The translations under genes were made by a program, and so were the position numbers. Below are positions 8,509 through 16,143 of a stretch of DNA of 64,000 bases, piece after piece. The notes beneath the pieces are model-generated. The model did no database searches. It was given only the letters and a program-made list of their open reading frames with translations, and had not been told where the DNA came from. Source of the stretch: Brevundimonas sp. SORGH_AS_0993 (lineage in GTDB: Bacteria; Pseudomonadota; Alphaproteobacteria; Caulobacterales; Caulobacteraceae). Location: the NCBI RefSeq assembly GCF_030818545.1, contig NZ_JAUTAH010000001.1, forward strand, positions 1,679,001-1,743,000, in the 5' to 3' direction. Position 1 is the first letter of the stretch; each line of letters opens with the position of its first letter.

Positions 8509-9036
8509 TCAACCCATCGCGGTCCCGACGCCCGATCCGCCGCCCGGCACCGGCGCCACGTCCAGGAGCTTCAGTCGGAAGATCAGCACCGAATTGGCCG
8601 GGATCTTGGGACGCGGCGTGGCGCCATAGCCCAGCTCGGGCGGGACATAGAGAATCCATTCGTCGCCGACGTGCATCTTCTGCAGCGCCTCGGTCCAGCC
8701 CTTGACGACCTCCTCGGGGGTGAAAATGGCCGGCGCCCCGCGCGCGAACGAACTGTCGAACACGGTGTTGTCGACCAGCTTGCCTTCATAGTCGACCTTG
8801 ACCAGGTCGTTGCGGTCGGGGCTGACGCCCCCCACCGGCCCCGCCTGCACCACCTTGTACTGCAGGCCGCTGGGCAGGGTCTGGACGCCCTCTTCCTTGG
8901 CGTTCTTGGCCATGAAGGCGGCCGCCTCGGCCTTGCCTACGTTGGGGTCCATCGGCTGAGCCTGGCCGCAGCCCGTCAGCAGCAACGCGCCCACCAGGCC
9001 GGAGAGCAGCGCCGCCCTACCCCATCCGAAGTTCAT
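8509..9036 (-). CDS. FKBP-type peptidyl-prolyl isomerase lipoprotein
   Basis: A 175-residue FKBP cis-trans prolyl isomerase anchored in the envelope. The N terminus is a lipoprotein signal with lipobox LLTGC (Cys about 23). A short helical spacer precedes the FKBP domain (about 55-165), which shows the family core VKVDYEGKLVDNTVFDSS, the GWTEALQKM helix, and the active-site strand ELGYGATPRPKIPANSVLIF. A Gly/Pro-rich tail ends the protein. It overlaps the 3' end of ilvA by 20 bp, an uncommon pairing, so its expression may depend on ilvA transcription. Its stop is 30 bp from the tandem repeat. Confidence 0.93.
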   Translation of the reverse strand: MNFGWGRAALLSGLVGALLLTGCGQAQPMDPNVGKAEAAAFMAKNAKEEGVQTLPSGLQYKVVQAGPVGGVSPDRNDLVKVDYEGKLVDNTVFDSSFARGAPAIFTPEEVVKGWTEALQKMHVGDEWILYVPPELGYGATPRPKIPANSVLIFRLKLLDVAPVPGGGSGVGTAMG

Positions 9037-10219
9037 AGCCGCGCTCCTTCAAGGCCCCGCCGATCTCGTCAGCGTGGGCGCTATCGCGTGTTTCGACCAT
9101 GATGTCGAACTCGGCCCCCTTGGCCGGCACGTCCAGAGCCAGGCGGTTGTGGACCACGTCGATGATGTTGCCGCCCAGCCCCCCGATCACCGCCGCCATG
9201 GCCGACAGCATCCCCGGCCGGTCGTCGCCCAGGATGCGATAGACCAACAATCTCCGTTCACGGACCATCTCGCGGTTCAGCACCACGGCCAGCATCCGCG
9301 CGTCGATATTGCCGCCGGTCAGCTCGATCCCGACCTTCACCCCCTCGAACCGCTCGGGATGGCGCAGCAGCACCGCCAGGCCGCCGGCCCCGGCGCCTTC
9401 GCACACCGTCTTCTCCATCGTCGCCATCGATGAGACGCCCCGTTCGAAATCGGCCTCGTCCACCACGAAGACCTCGTCGATCAACGGATCCGCCAGGCCG
9501 AAGGGGATGTCGCCCACCGCCTTGATGGCGATGCCCTCGGCGATGGTCTGGCCGGTGCAGACCGGCGGCTGGCCCGCCCGTTTGGCGGTGAAGGACGGAT
9601 AGCGGGCGGCCTCCACCCCATAGACCTTGATGTCGGGCTTCATCGCCTTGGCGGCGATGGCGCAGCCGGCGATCAGGCCGCCGCCGCCGATCGGCACGAT
9701 CATGGCCTCGATCTCGGGCGCGTCCTCCAGGAACTCGATCGCGCAGACGCCCTGGCCCGCCACGATCCCCTCGTCGTCGAAGGCCGAGACGAAGACATAG
9801 CCCTTCTCGGCCTCCAGCCGCTTGGCCTCTTCCGTCGCGGCGGTGAAGTCCAGGCCGTGGATCACCACCGTCGCCCCGTGCTGGCGGGTGCCGTTGATCT
9901 TGGCGAAGGGGGTGCCCTCGGGCATCACGATCGTCACCGGCACGCCCAGCCGCCCGCCGTGATAGGCTAGGGCCTGTGCGTGGTTGCCGGCGCTGGCCGC
10001 CACCACGCCCCGCCGCCGCTCGTCGTCGCTCAGCAGCAGCAGGCGGTTCAGGGCGCCCCGCTCCTTGAAGCTGCCGGTGTAGTGAAGATTGTCGAACTTC
10101 ACCCATACCTGCGCGCCCGTCAGCTCCGACAGCCGGCGAGAGTAGCGGGTGGGCGTGTGGTCGACCTGACCCGCGATTCGTGCGCGGGCCGCCTGAATAT
10201 CGGCGAAACTGACGGTCAT
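9017..10219 (-). CDS. ilvA: Threonine ammonia-lyase (threonine dehydratase) with ACT domain
   Basis: The enzyme deaminates threonine to 2-oxobutyrate, the first step towards isoleucine, with PLP. The 400-residue product has the catalytic lysine in YTGSFKERGALN (about K52), the phosphate-binding GGGGLIAGCAIA, and a single C-terminal ACT domain (about 325-400, RILGDDRPGMLSAMAAVIGG). One ACT domain is the short form, shared with catabolic-like enzymes and Corynebacterium-type IlvA, so feedback behaviour cannot be predicted. ATG 10219 is chosen because the VSFADIQAARARI start is typical. It is divergent from a lipoprotein gene across 173 bp. Confidence 0.94.
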   Translation of the reverse strand: MTVSFADIQAARARIAGQVDHTPTRYSRRLSELTGAQVWVKFDNLHYTGSFKERGALNRLLLLSDDERRRGVVAASAGNHAQALAYHGGRLGVPVTIVMPEGTPFAKINGTRQHGATVVIHGLDFTAATEEAKRLEAEKGYVFVSAFDDEGIVAGQGVCAIEFLEDAPEIEAMIVPIGGGGLIAGCAIAAKAMKPDIKVYGVEAARYPSFTAKRAGQPPVCTGQTIAEGIAIKAVGDIPFGLADPLIDEVFVVDEADFERGVSSMATMEKTVCEGAGAGGLAVLLRHPERFEGVKVGIELTGGNIDARMLAVVLNREMVRERRLLVYRILGDDRPGMLSAMAAVIGGLGGNIIDVVHNRLALDVPAKGAEFDIMVETRDSAHADEIGGALKERGYELRMG

Positions 10220-10392
10220 GGGGCGTTCCCGATCTGTCGCCGCTGGGGGGCGGCGAATTTTCTTCCGCCTCTTTCGCGCGTTGTCGCTCCCCGGTCCAGA
10301 GGTCGCGTCGAGGCCGATGGCGCGGCCCCTCCCGGTCGTGCGATAAGGCCGAGGCGATCCGGCCCCCGCCGCCGCCAACCAGAGGAATCCTC

Positions 10393-10914
10393 ATGTCGAT
10401 CCGCCCCCTCGCCCCCGCCGGCCTGGTCGTCACGACCCTGACCGCCGCCTTGGCCGCCTGCGCCCCCGCCACCTATTCGCCCCGCACGCCCGTCGCCGCC
10501 GCCGTCTTCAACGAGAACGAGTTCGCCTGGTCCCGGCGCAGCGGCCAGGCCGCCGTCGAGGGTCGCGTGACTTACGCCCAGGACGGCAGGGCCTACGCTT
10601 GCGTCGGCTCGGCCGGGCTGACGCCCGACACCGCCTACACCCGCGCGCGCTTCCGCACCCTGTACGGCTCGACCGACCGGGCCGCCGTGCCCGCCGCCGT
10701 GGTGCGCGCCCGCACAGTCGCCGACGCCAACGCCAACTACAGCGACTATGTCCGCTCGGTCCGGTGCGAGAACGGCCGGTTCGCCTTCACCGGCCTGCCC
10801 GACGGCGGCTGGTTCCTGATCGTGCCGGTGACGGCGCCGGGCGCCGAAGGGCCGGTCGTCCTGATGCGGCGGGTCGAGACGCGCGGCGGCCGCACGGTCA
10901 ACCTTACGCTCTGA
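10393..10914 (+). CDS. Lipoprotein with carboxypeptidase regulatory-like fold
   Basis: A 173-residue exported protein of unknown role. The signal peptide ends in a lipobox ALAAC (Cys about 23), so it should be lipid-anchored. The C-terminal part, CENGRFAFTGLPDGGWFLIVPV followed by GGRTVNLTL, resembles the beta-sandwich carboxypeptidase-regulatory-like domains found in many surface proteins; the middle has a cysteine pair. AGAGGAA precedes the ATG by a few bases. No neighbour suggests a pathway. Confidence 0.8.
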   Translation: MSIRPLAPAGLVVTTLTAALAACAPATYSPRTPVAAAVFNENEFAWSRRSGQAAVEGRVTYAQDGRAYACVGSAGLTPDTAYTRARFRTLYGSTDRAAVPAAVVRARTVADANANYSDYVRSVRCENGRFAFTGLPDGGWFLIVPVTAPGAEGPVVLMRRVETRGGRTVNLTL

Positions 10915-10930
10915 CCCCGCGCCTCACGAA

Positions 10931-10960
10931 GATGCGACCCCGGTAACGCGGGTCGCCATC
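10931..10960 (+). terminator. Terminator-like hairpin after the lipoprotein gene
   Basis: GATGCGACCC and GGTCGCCATC form a stem of about ten pairs with one bulge around a CGGTAACGCG loop, 17 bp after the lipoprotein stop. Only TTCT follows, so termination strength is uncertain. The rest of the 304-bp gap 10915-11218 holds only small doubtful reading frames. Confidence 0.5.
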
Positions 10961-10969
10961 TTCTGGCCG

Positions 10970-11155
10970 TCAGCGCCCCGGAGTGATCCCTTTCAGGTCA
11001 CAGTCGGGGAATGCGTTCTTGTCCCAGCACAACATCATCGGCTCCGAAGCCTTCACGCGCGGGCCTTCGGTCATCATCCGCCAGTATCGGCCAGGCGGGA
11101 TGCGCCGCCGCCGCGCCCGTACCGCCATGGCCTTCGTCGCCGGAGCCGGCGCCAT
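10970..11155 (-). CDS. Possible small protein (61 residues), doubtful
   Basis: A short minus-strand frame behind the acetyltransferase gene. Its C-terminal part, MMLCWDKNAFPDCDLKGITP, has a Trp/Cys/Asp composition that looks more like a real protein than a random frame, and third positions are G/C-rich. No ribosome site is obvious; a shorter start at the MMTEGPRV segment is possible. The opposite strand offers a competing 36-residue single-membrane-segment peptide at 11101-11210 behind AGGCGGG. At most one is likely real. No function can be assigned. Confidence 0.3.
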   Translation of the reverse strand: MAPAPATKAMAVRARRRRIPPGRYWRMMTEGPRVKASEPMMLCWDKNAFPDCDLKGITPGR

Positions 11156-11218
11156 GCTGGCGGCCGGGGCGGTCGGCGCCGTCGCGGTGTTCGGCGCCGT
11201 CCTGCCCTAAGCGGACCG

Positions 11219-11752
11219 TCAGGCCAGCCAGACCATCATCCGCGTGTCGGCCTGGGCCCTGCGCGCCTGGCTCCACGCGCGTCGCGTCTCGCCGGTATAG
11301 AGAAAGCCCGCCTTCTCCAGCACACGGCCCGACGCCGGGTTGTCGGCGAAATGGCCGGCGATCAGCGCCCGACGCCTCCACTTGCGGCTGGCCCAGGCCA
11401 GGGCGCCGTCCAGGGCCTCGGTGGCGAAGCCCCGCCCCCAGTAAGGCCGCCCGATCCAGTAGCCCGTCTCGGGAACCCGATCCTCGCCCTCGAACAGGCC
11501 GATGACCCCGACCGGCCCCAGGTCCTCGTGCTCGATGACGAAGGTGTTGGCCCGCGCCGGGTCCTGGGCCGCGACCTGCAACACGAAGGCGTCGGCGTCG
11601 GCCATACGGAACGGGTGCGGCATCCGCTTGGTCATCCGCGCGATGTCCAGGTCGTTGGCCAGGGCCGCGATGCGCGGCGCGTCCTGGGGCGCAGGGGCGC
11701 GCAGCAGCAGGCGCCGCGTTTCGACGACGGGGGAGGTTTCGATGACGCACAT
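11219..11752 (-). CDS. GNAT acetyltransferase, RimJ/RimL-like
   Basis: A 177-residue N-acetyltransferase of the group that acetylates protein N termini or small amines with acetyl-CoA. It begins with the typical first strand VETRRLLLRAPAPQDA and contains the acetyl-CoA-binding turn GRPYWGRGFATEAL (about 104-117), followed by NPASGRVLEKAGF, the classic late motif. The substrate is unknown. It lies downstream of the rpmA terminator on the same strand and so is probably transcribed separately. Confidence 0.9.
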   Translation of the reverse strand: MCVIETSPVVETRRLLLRAPAPQDAPRIAALANDLDIARMTKRMPHPFRMADADAFVLQVAAQDPARANTFVIEHEDLGPVGVIGLFEGEDRVPETGYWIGRPYWGRGFATEALDGALAWASRKWRRRALIAGHFADNPASGRVLEKAGFLYTGETRRAWSQARRAQADTRMMVWLA

Positions 11753-11821
11753 AGGCTTCGCCTCTTGGTCGAACCGCCTCCTTGGAGGGCTCGGGCGGTC
11801 TTCGAGGCGGGGAAACGCAAA

Positions 11822-11849
11822 CGGGGAGCCTGGTGATCCAGACTCCCCG
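11822..11849 (-). terminator. Intrinsic terminator downstream of rpmA
   Basis: Seven pairs (CGGGGAG with CTCCCCG) plus CTGG/CCAG enclose a TGAT loop; on the minus strand the stem is followed by TTTGCGTTT. It lies about 70 bp after the rpmA stop and should end the rplU-rpmA transcript. The remainder of the 165-bp gap shows nothing clear. Confidence 0.75.
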
Positions 11850-11917
11850 CGGAATACTTCCCTGGTCCGGATCGGCTGCTTTGGAGAGCAACGCGATCCG
11901 GTGAAACCCAGACTGCG

Positions 11918-12205
11918 TTACTCGGCGGCCATCGCCACCTGGGCGTCGTCATTGGCCGCGAGGATCGACACGTAACAGCGGCCGCCACGCTTGGTCGTGA
12001 ATTTCACCGCGCCATTGGTCAGGGCGAACAGGGTGTGATCGCGGCCGATGCCGATGTTCTCGCCCGGGTGGAAGGTGGTGCCGCGCTGACGCACGATGAT
12101 GTTGCCGGCCAGCACGCGCTCGCCGCCGAACTTCTTCACGCCAAGGCGCTTCGACTCGGAGTCGCGACCGTTGCGCGACGAACCACCGGATTTCTTGTGA
12201 GCCAT
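11918..12205 (-). CDS. rpmA: 50S ribosomal protein L27
   Basis: L27 sits near the peptidyl-transferase centre of the large subunit. The 95-residue sequence begins [19 protein letters not shown], the invariant start of bacterial L27 without the cleavable Firmicutes leader, and continues through [22 protein letters not shown]. Normal length. It follows rplU by 99 bp on the same strand, the universal rplU-rpmA order. A GGCGCC-TTG-GGCGCC palindrome (about 12275-12290) lies between the two genes, without a T-run. Confidence 0.99.
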   Translation of the reverse strand: MAHKKSGGSSRNGRDSESKRLGVKKFGGERVLAGNIIVRQRGTTFHPGENIGIGRDHTLFALTNGAVKFTTKRGGRCYVSILAANDDAQVAMAAE

Positions 12206-12304
12206 CGTAATGCTCCGTCTCTCTTGGGTGTCCTACCGGCCTGTCGGCCTATTTGAGGACGTCCCTGCAATCTGATCTGGCGCCTTGGGCGCCGGTGAAA
12301 AGTC

Positions 12305-12859
12305 TCAGGCTTCGTCGCCGACGGCTTCGGCCTTGGGCTCGGCCTTCTTCTTGGCCGGGGCCTTCTTGGCGGGAGCCGAGCTCTCGACCACGGCGGCCTT
12401 GACGTCGGCGCCTTCGCCCTGGGTCACGACCGTCTCGGTGGAACCCAGCAAGGAGGTCGCGCCGCGCGTGGCCAGGCCGCGGGCCCGCAGGTTGATTTCG
12501 GCCTTGGTCGTCAGTTCGACCTTGCCGTCCCACTTGGCGGTTTCGCCGGCGCCTTCGATGCCGGTGATGCGCAGGACCGATTCCAGCTGACGGTGGCCGT
12601 TCGTGCGGCGATAGCCTTGGCGACGGGTCTTCTTGAAGATCTTGATCTTCTCACCCTTGCGGGTCTCGATCAGGGTCGCGCCGACGAAGGCGCCGTCGAT
12701 CAGCGGGGCGCCGACGGTGACGCCCTTGTCGCCGCCCAGCATCAGCACGCTGTCGAACTTCAGCTCGGAGCCCGCGTCGCCGTCCAGCTTTTCGACCACG
12801 ATGGTGTCGCCCGGTTGGACCCGGTACTGCTTGCCGCCGGTCTTGATCACCGCGTACAT
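12305..12859 (-). CDS. rplU: 50S ribosomal protein L21 with C-terminal extension
   Basis: L21 binds 23S rRNA in the large subunit. Residues 1-102 are the canonical protein (MYAVIKTGGKQYRVQPGD, then FKKTRRQGYRRTNGHRQ). About 80 further residues follow, ending in an Ala/Lys-rich tail (AKKAPAKKKAEPKAEAV), an extension seen in other Caulobacterales from memory. GAGG lies upstream of ATG 12859. Transcription appears to start at the promoter at 12931-12958 and passes a terminator-like leader hairpin, suggesting attenuation. Confidence 0.98.
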   Translation of the reverse strand: MYAVIKTGGKQYRVQPGDTIVVEKLDGDAGSELKFDSVLMLGGDKGVTVGAPLIDGAFVGATLIETRKGEKIKIFKKTRRQGYRRTNGHRQLESVLRITGIEGAGETAKWDGKVELTTKAEINLRARGLATRGATSLLGSTETVVTQGEGADVKAAVVESSAPAKKAPAKKKAEPKAEAVGDEA

Positions 12860-12892
12860 GTTGAAGCCTCAGCGCAAACGCAAAAAAGAATG

Positions 12893-12919
12893 CGCCCGCC
12901 GGAGGGACCCCCGCGGGCG
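12893..12919 (-). promoter_or_regulatory. Candidate attenuator hairpin in the rplU leader
   Basis: On the minus strand CGCCCGC pairs with GCGGGCG around a G/C-rich loop and is followed within six bases by TTCTTTTTT (fwd 12881-12889), a textbook intrinsic terminator. It lies between the predicted rplU start point (about 12924) and the start codon (12859). It could simply terminate the upstream phosphoribosyltransferase transcript, but its position inside the leader favours regulated read-through. Confidence 0.6.
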
Positions 12920-12930
12920 AAGAGCGGCGA

Positions 12931-12958
12931 CATATACGGAAGGCCGCCCGAGAGTCAA
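12931..12958 (-). promoter_or_regulatory. Housekeeping promoter for rplU-rpmA
   Basis: TTGACT (12958-12953) and TATATG (12936-12931) are separated by 16 bp on the minus strand, a good sigma-70-type promoter. The predicted start point is near 12924, giving a 65-nt leader to rplU. Confidence 0.65.
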
Positions 12959-12980
12959 CGCCGAACCGGCCGCTTTATGC

Positions 12981-13514
12981 TCAGTCCAGCGCGCAGATGT
13001 CGGGAAGACCGCGCAGGCCGCCCGCATGATCCAGCCCGTAGCCGACCAGGAAACGGTTCGGAGCCTCCCAGCCGACGAAGTCGGGCTCGGGCGCGCGGGG
13101 CTTGGGCCAAGGCTTGCGGGCGAAAACGCAGGTAAGCACCTCGGCGGCGCCGGCCTCGCGCGCGATACGCACGGCCTCGGCCAGCGACAGTCCCGTGTCG
13201 AACACGTCGTCCAGGATAAGAACGCGACGCCCGGCGAGAGGCCGCTGGAACGGCGCATAGACGTCGATCGCGCCCCGGCTGGTCTTGTCGTCGCCATAAG
13301 ACGCCAGCCACAGGGCGTCGAAGCGGACGTTTCGGCCGACCCGGGCCAGGGCGCGCGTCAGGTCGGCGGCGAACCACAGGCCGCCCGTCAGCAACACAGC
13401 GGCGACGGTGTCGTCATCGACGACGGGCGCGATTCGTTCGGCCAGGTCCGCCACGATGCGGGCGATGTCGGCCTCGGCCAGAAGGACCGTGGGCTTGGGC
13501 GGGGCGTCAACCAT
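12981..13514 (-). CDS. Purine phosphoribosyltransferase, Hpt-like
   Basis: A 177-residue type I phosphoribosyltransferase, probably salvaging hypoxanthine or guanine with PRPP. The PRPP loop VLILDDVFDTGLSLAEAV is complete (about 112-129), and the C-terminal DFVGWEAPNRFLVGYGLD matches the hypoxanthine/guanine family's base-binding and closing segments. ATG 13514 is preferred to the upstream GTG-type extension; it overlaps the MJ0042 gene end by 8 bp. Exact base preference is not certain. Confidence 0.85.
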   Translation of the reverse strand: MVDAPPKPTVLLAEADIARIVADLAERIAPVVDDDTVAAVLLTGGLWFAADLTRALARVGRNVRFDALWLASYGDDKTSRGAIDVYAPFQRPLAGRRVLILDDVFDTGLSLAEAVRIAREAGAAEVLTCVFARKPWPKPRAPEPDFVGWEAPNRFLVGYGLDHAGGLRGLPDICALD

Positions 13515-14457
13515 GATGGCCGGCCGATACCGCCGACCCATGGCCCTTGTCCACCGCCGCCTCGGCCGGAGCGACGGGCTTGGCGTCGACGGGCGCGGTG
13601 GCGGTGACGCCTGGCGACACGGCTGAACGCAGGCCGGTGGCGGGGGCGGCGCTCTCGGTCTTGGCCGGCGCCTGCGCGGGCGCTTCGGCGTGAGGGCCCG
13701 GCCTGGCGACGACGGCGTGAGGCCCTGGCGCAGGCGCGGGCGCGGGCTCCACGAAATCGACCTTGATCCCGGCGGCGTGGCCGCTGGGGTCGGGAATCAG
13801 GGCGGCGAAACCCTGGACCTTGCCCGGCAGGACGGGCGCCGCGTCGATGCGGACGATCTTGACCCCGACCTCCGCCCCGTGATCGTCCAGCAGGGCCACG
13901 CGCACGGGCGGGGCGGTGATCTCGGCGTCGCGCACGTTGCGAAGGGCGCCCGAGACCACGACCATGCCGGGCAGGTTCGGCGCGGGCTTGGCCGACAGGG
14001 CCTCGAAGTCCAGGCCGACGGTGTTCACCTCTATCCCCGCCAGGGCGTAGGCCGAGGCCGCGCGCGGCAACAGTCTGACGATCTCCACCCGGAACAGGAA
14101 GGCCGAGACGATCAGGCCGATGAAGACGGCGGCCAGCCCCGCCCAGACGACCCCGTGGGCGGCGGCGCGGCGCAGGCGGCGCTGCTGCTCGGCCCGGGCG
14201 CGAAAGGCCTTGGGCAGTTCGGGGGCGGGCGTTTCCGCCAGGCTTTCCGGCTCCGGGTCGGCCGACGAGGGCGGCGTCGCAGACTCGGCCGACGCGACGG
14301 CGCGCGGCTCGGGCGACAGGGTCAGCTCCAGCGGATCCTCGCTGGTGGCGCGCCACACCTCGCCGCAGGCCTGGCACCGCACCTTGCGGCCGTTCGGCCC
14401 CATGGCGTCGTCGGGAATGAAATAGCTGGTGGCGCAGGCCGGGCAGGTCAGTATCAT
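13507..14457 (-). CDS. MJ0042-type zinc-ribbon membrane protein
   Basis: A 316-residue protein beginning with the MJ0042 zinc ribbon MILTCPACATSYFIPDD and its second CxxC (RCQACGEVW), four cysteines in the first 35 residues. An Ala/Pro/Glu-rich linker leads to one membrane segment (about 110-132), followed by a DUF3426-like domain (GALRNVRDAEITAPPVRVAL) and a low-complexity Pro/Ala tail. Function is unknown. In Caulobacterales it commonly neighbours ftsEX, as here, where it is divergent from ftsE by 70 bp. The tail length probably varies between strains. Confidence 0.8.
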   Translation of the reverse strand: MILTCPACATSYFIPDDAMGPNGRKVRCQACGEVWRATSEDPLELTLSPEPRAVASAESATPPSSADPEPESLAETPAPELPKAFRARAEQQRRLRRAAAHGVVWAGLAAVFIGLIVSAFLFRVEIVRLLPRAASAYALAGIEVNTVGLDFEALSAKPAPNLPGMVVVSGALRNVRDAEITAPPVRVALLDDHGAEVGVKIVRIDAAPVLPGKVQGFAALIPDPSGHAAGIKVDFVEPAPAPAPGPHAVVARPGPHAEAPAQAPAKTESAAPATGLRSAVSPGVTATAPVDAKPVAPAEAAVDKGHGSAVSAGHHG

Positions 14458-14527
14458 ATGGCTGACTGCGAGGCTGTCGCCCCCTCCCGTAAGGCGCGAC
14501 CCCGCGCCCGTTCCTGAAACAAACTCG

Positions 14528-15247
14528 ATGTCGTCCCCGTCCGCAAGCGCCGCCGTTTCATCCGCCGTGACCGAGACCGTCCGCCTGTCGGGCGTGGGCT
14601 TCGGCTATGCGGGCGCGCCCGACGTGCTGCAAGACGTTAACCTCATTTTGCCGCGCGGCTCTTTCCACTTCCTTACCGGACCCTCCGGGGCCGGCAAGTC
14701 CTCGCTGCTGCGTCTGCTGACCCTGGCGGATCGGCCGACCAAGGGAACGATCCGCCTTTTCGGAACCGACGTCACCCCGATCCAGCGGCGCGACATCCCC
14801 GCCTTTCGCCGGCGCATGGGGGTGGTGTTCCAGGACTTCCGCCTGCTGGACCATCTCTCGGCCTTCGAGAACGTGGCCCTGCCGCTGCGTCTGGCGGGAC
14901 AGGAACGGGGCCGCTACGCCGCCGATGTGGAAGAGATGCTGAAATGGGTCGGGCTGGGCGAACGGATGGCGGCGCGTCCGCCGACCCTGTCGGGCGGCGA
15001 AAAGCAGCGCCTGGCCATCGCCCGCGCCGTCATCACCCGCCCCGGCCTGATCGTCGCCGACGAGCCGACGGGCAGCGTGGACGCCGCCATGGCCGACAAG
15101 CTGCTGCGGCTGTTCCAGTCGCTGAACCGACTGGGCGCCACCGTCCTGATCGCCAGCCACGACCAGGCCCTGGCCGAACGCTCCGGGGCGCAGGTGCTGC
15201 GGCTGGAGGGCGGTCTGTTGTCGCAGACGGGACGGGTCGCCGCATGA
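14528..15247 (+). CDS. ftsE: Cell division ATP-binding protein FtsE
   Basis: FtsE is the ATPase of the FtsEX complex that controls septal peptidoglycan hydrolysis during division. The 239-residue protein shows Walker A TGPSGAGKSS, the ABC signature LSGGEKQRLAIARA, Walker B LIVADEPTG and the H-loop histidine in IASHDQAL. The first 20 Ser/Ala-rich residues are extra. ATG 14528 is chosen; the longer upstream frame covers the divergent promoter. The stop overlaps ftsX (ATGA). Confidence 0.95.
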   Translation: MSSPSASAAVSSAVTETVRLSGVGFGYAGAPDVLQDVNLILPRGSFHFLTGPSGAGKSSLLRLLTLADRPTKGTIRLFGTDVTPIQRRDIPAFRRRMGVVFQDFRLLDHLSAFENVALPLRLAGQERGRYAADVEEMLKWVGLGERMAARPPTLSGGEKQRLAIARAVITRPGLIVADEPTGSVDAAMADKLLRLFQSLNRLGATVLIASHDQALAERSGAQVLRLEGGLLSQTGRVAA

Positions 15248-16143
15248 TCCGTCTGTCCGATTTTCGACCCCGGGCGCGACCGGGCCTCTTGCCCCCGGCC
15301 GCGGCGGGCGAGCCCTGGCTGATGACGGTGATCGCGGTCCTATGCTTCCTGGCCTGTCTGACCGCCGTCGCCGCCTCGGCCGCCGACCGGGCCGCCCATG
15401 GCTGGGCGCGCCGCCTGGGCGCCGAGGCGACCGTGCAGGTCCGCCCCCGCGTAGGCGAGACGGGCGACACCGCCGCCGCCCGCGCGGCCGAGACCCTGGC
15501 CGGGGTCGACGGGGTGGAGGAAGCCGCCGCCCTGGACCGCAAGACGGCCGAAAATCTCGTGCGGCCCTGGCTGGGCGACGCCGTCCTGCCCGACCTGCCC
15601 CTGCCCCATCTGGTCGCCGTGCGGCTGAACCCCGATGCGCCCGCCGGCGCCGCGACCCTGAGCCGCGCCCTGGCCGAGGCGGGCCTGGACGCCACCGTGG
15701 ACGACCACAGCCTGTGGCGCGGCGAGGTCGAGCGTTCGGCCGCCCTGATCACCGCCCTGGCCGGCGCGGCCTTTCTGGCCACGGCCTTCGCCGCCGCCGC
15801 CGCCATCGCCTATGCGACCCGCGCCGGACTGGCCGCAGCACGCGGGGTGATCGAGACCCTGAGCCTGAACGGCGCCACCGACGGCGGCATCGCCTGGCTG
15901 TTCCAGCGGCGCTTCGCCCTGATCGCAGCCGTCGCCGGCGCCCTCGGCGCGGGCGCCGCGGCCCTGATCCTGGCCTTTCTGCGGTTCCTGGGCGGATCGG
16001 GCGGCCTGACCCAGGCCCTGCCGGTGGCGTGGAGCGACCTTCTGCTGCTCTCGCCATGCCCCTTGCTGGCCGCTACGGTGGCGCTTCTGGCGGCCAGATT
16101 CGCCGCCATGCGCGTACTGTCCTCAGGCAGGGGAGAGGCATGA
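15244..16143 (+). CDS. ftsX: Cell division protein FtsX
   Basis: FtsX is the membrane partner of FtsE, linking the divisome to periplasmic amidase activators. The 299-residue protein has one N-terminal membrane segment (about 25-46), a periplasmic domain of about 110 residues, then three membrane segments in the C-terminal half, the standard FtsX topology. The region ARGVIETLSLNGATDGGIAWLF is the cytoplasmic coupling helix that contacts FtsE. Overlaps of 4 bp with both ftsE and ydcF indicate one operon. Confidence 0.93.
   Translation: MIRLSDFRPRARPGLLPPAAAGEPWLMTVIAVLCFLACLTAVAASAADRAAHGWARRLGAEATVQVRPRVGETGDTAAARAAETLAGVDGVEEAAALDRKTAENLVRPWLGDAVLPDLPLPHLVAVRLNPDAPAGAATLSRALAEAGLDATVDDHSLWRGEVERSAALITALAGAAFLATAFAAAAAIAYATRAGLAAARGVIETLSLNGATDGGIAWLFQRRFALIAAVAGALGAGAAALILAFLRFLGGSGGLTQALPVAWSDLLLLSPCPLLAATVALLAARFAAMRVLSSGRGEA

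Noticed and set aside
8279..8705. Open frames through the 9-bp repeat on both strands (Leu-Phe-Gly and Ser-Pro-Thr repeats)
   Set aside because: They stay open only because the unit is a multiple of three; flanks overlap the FKBP gene and lack gene-like codons or ribosome sites.
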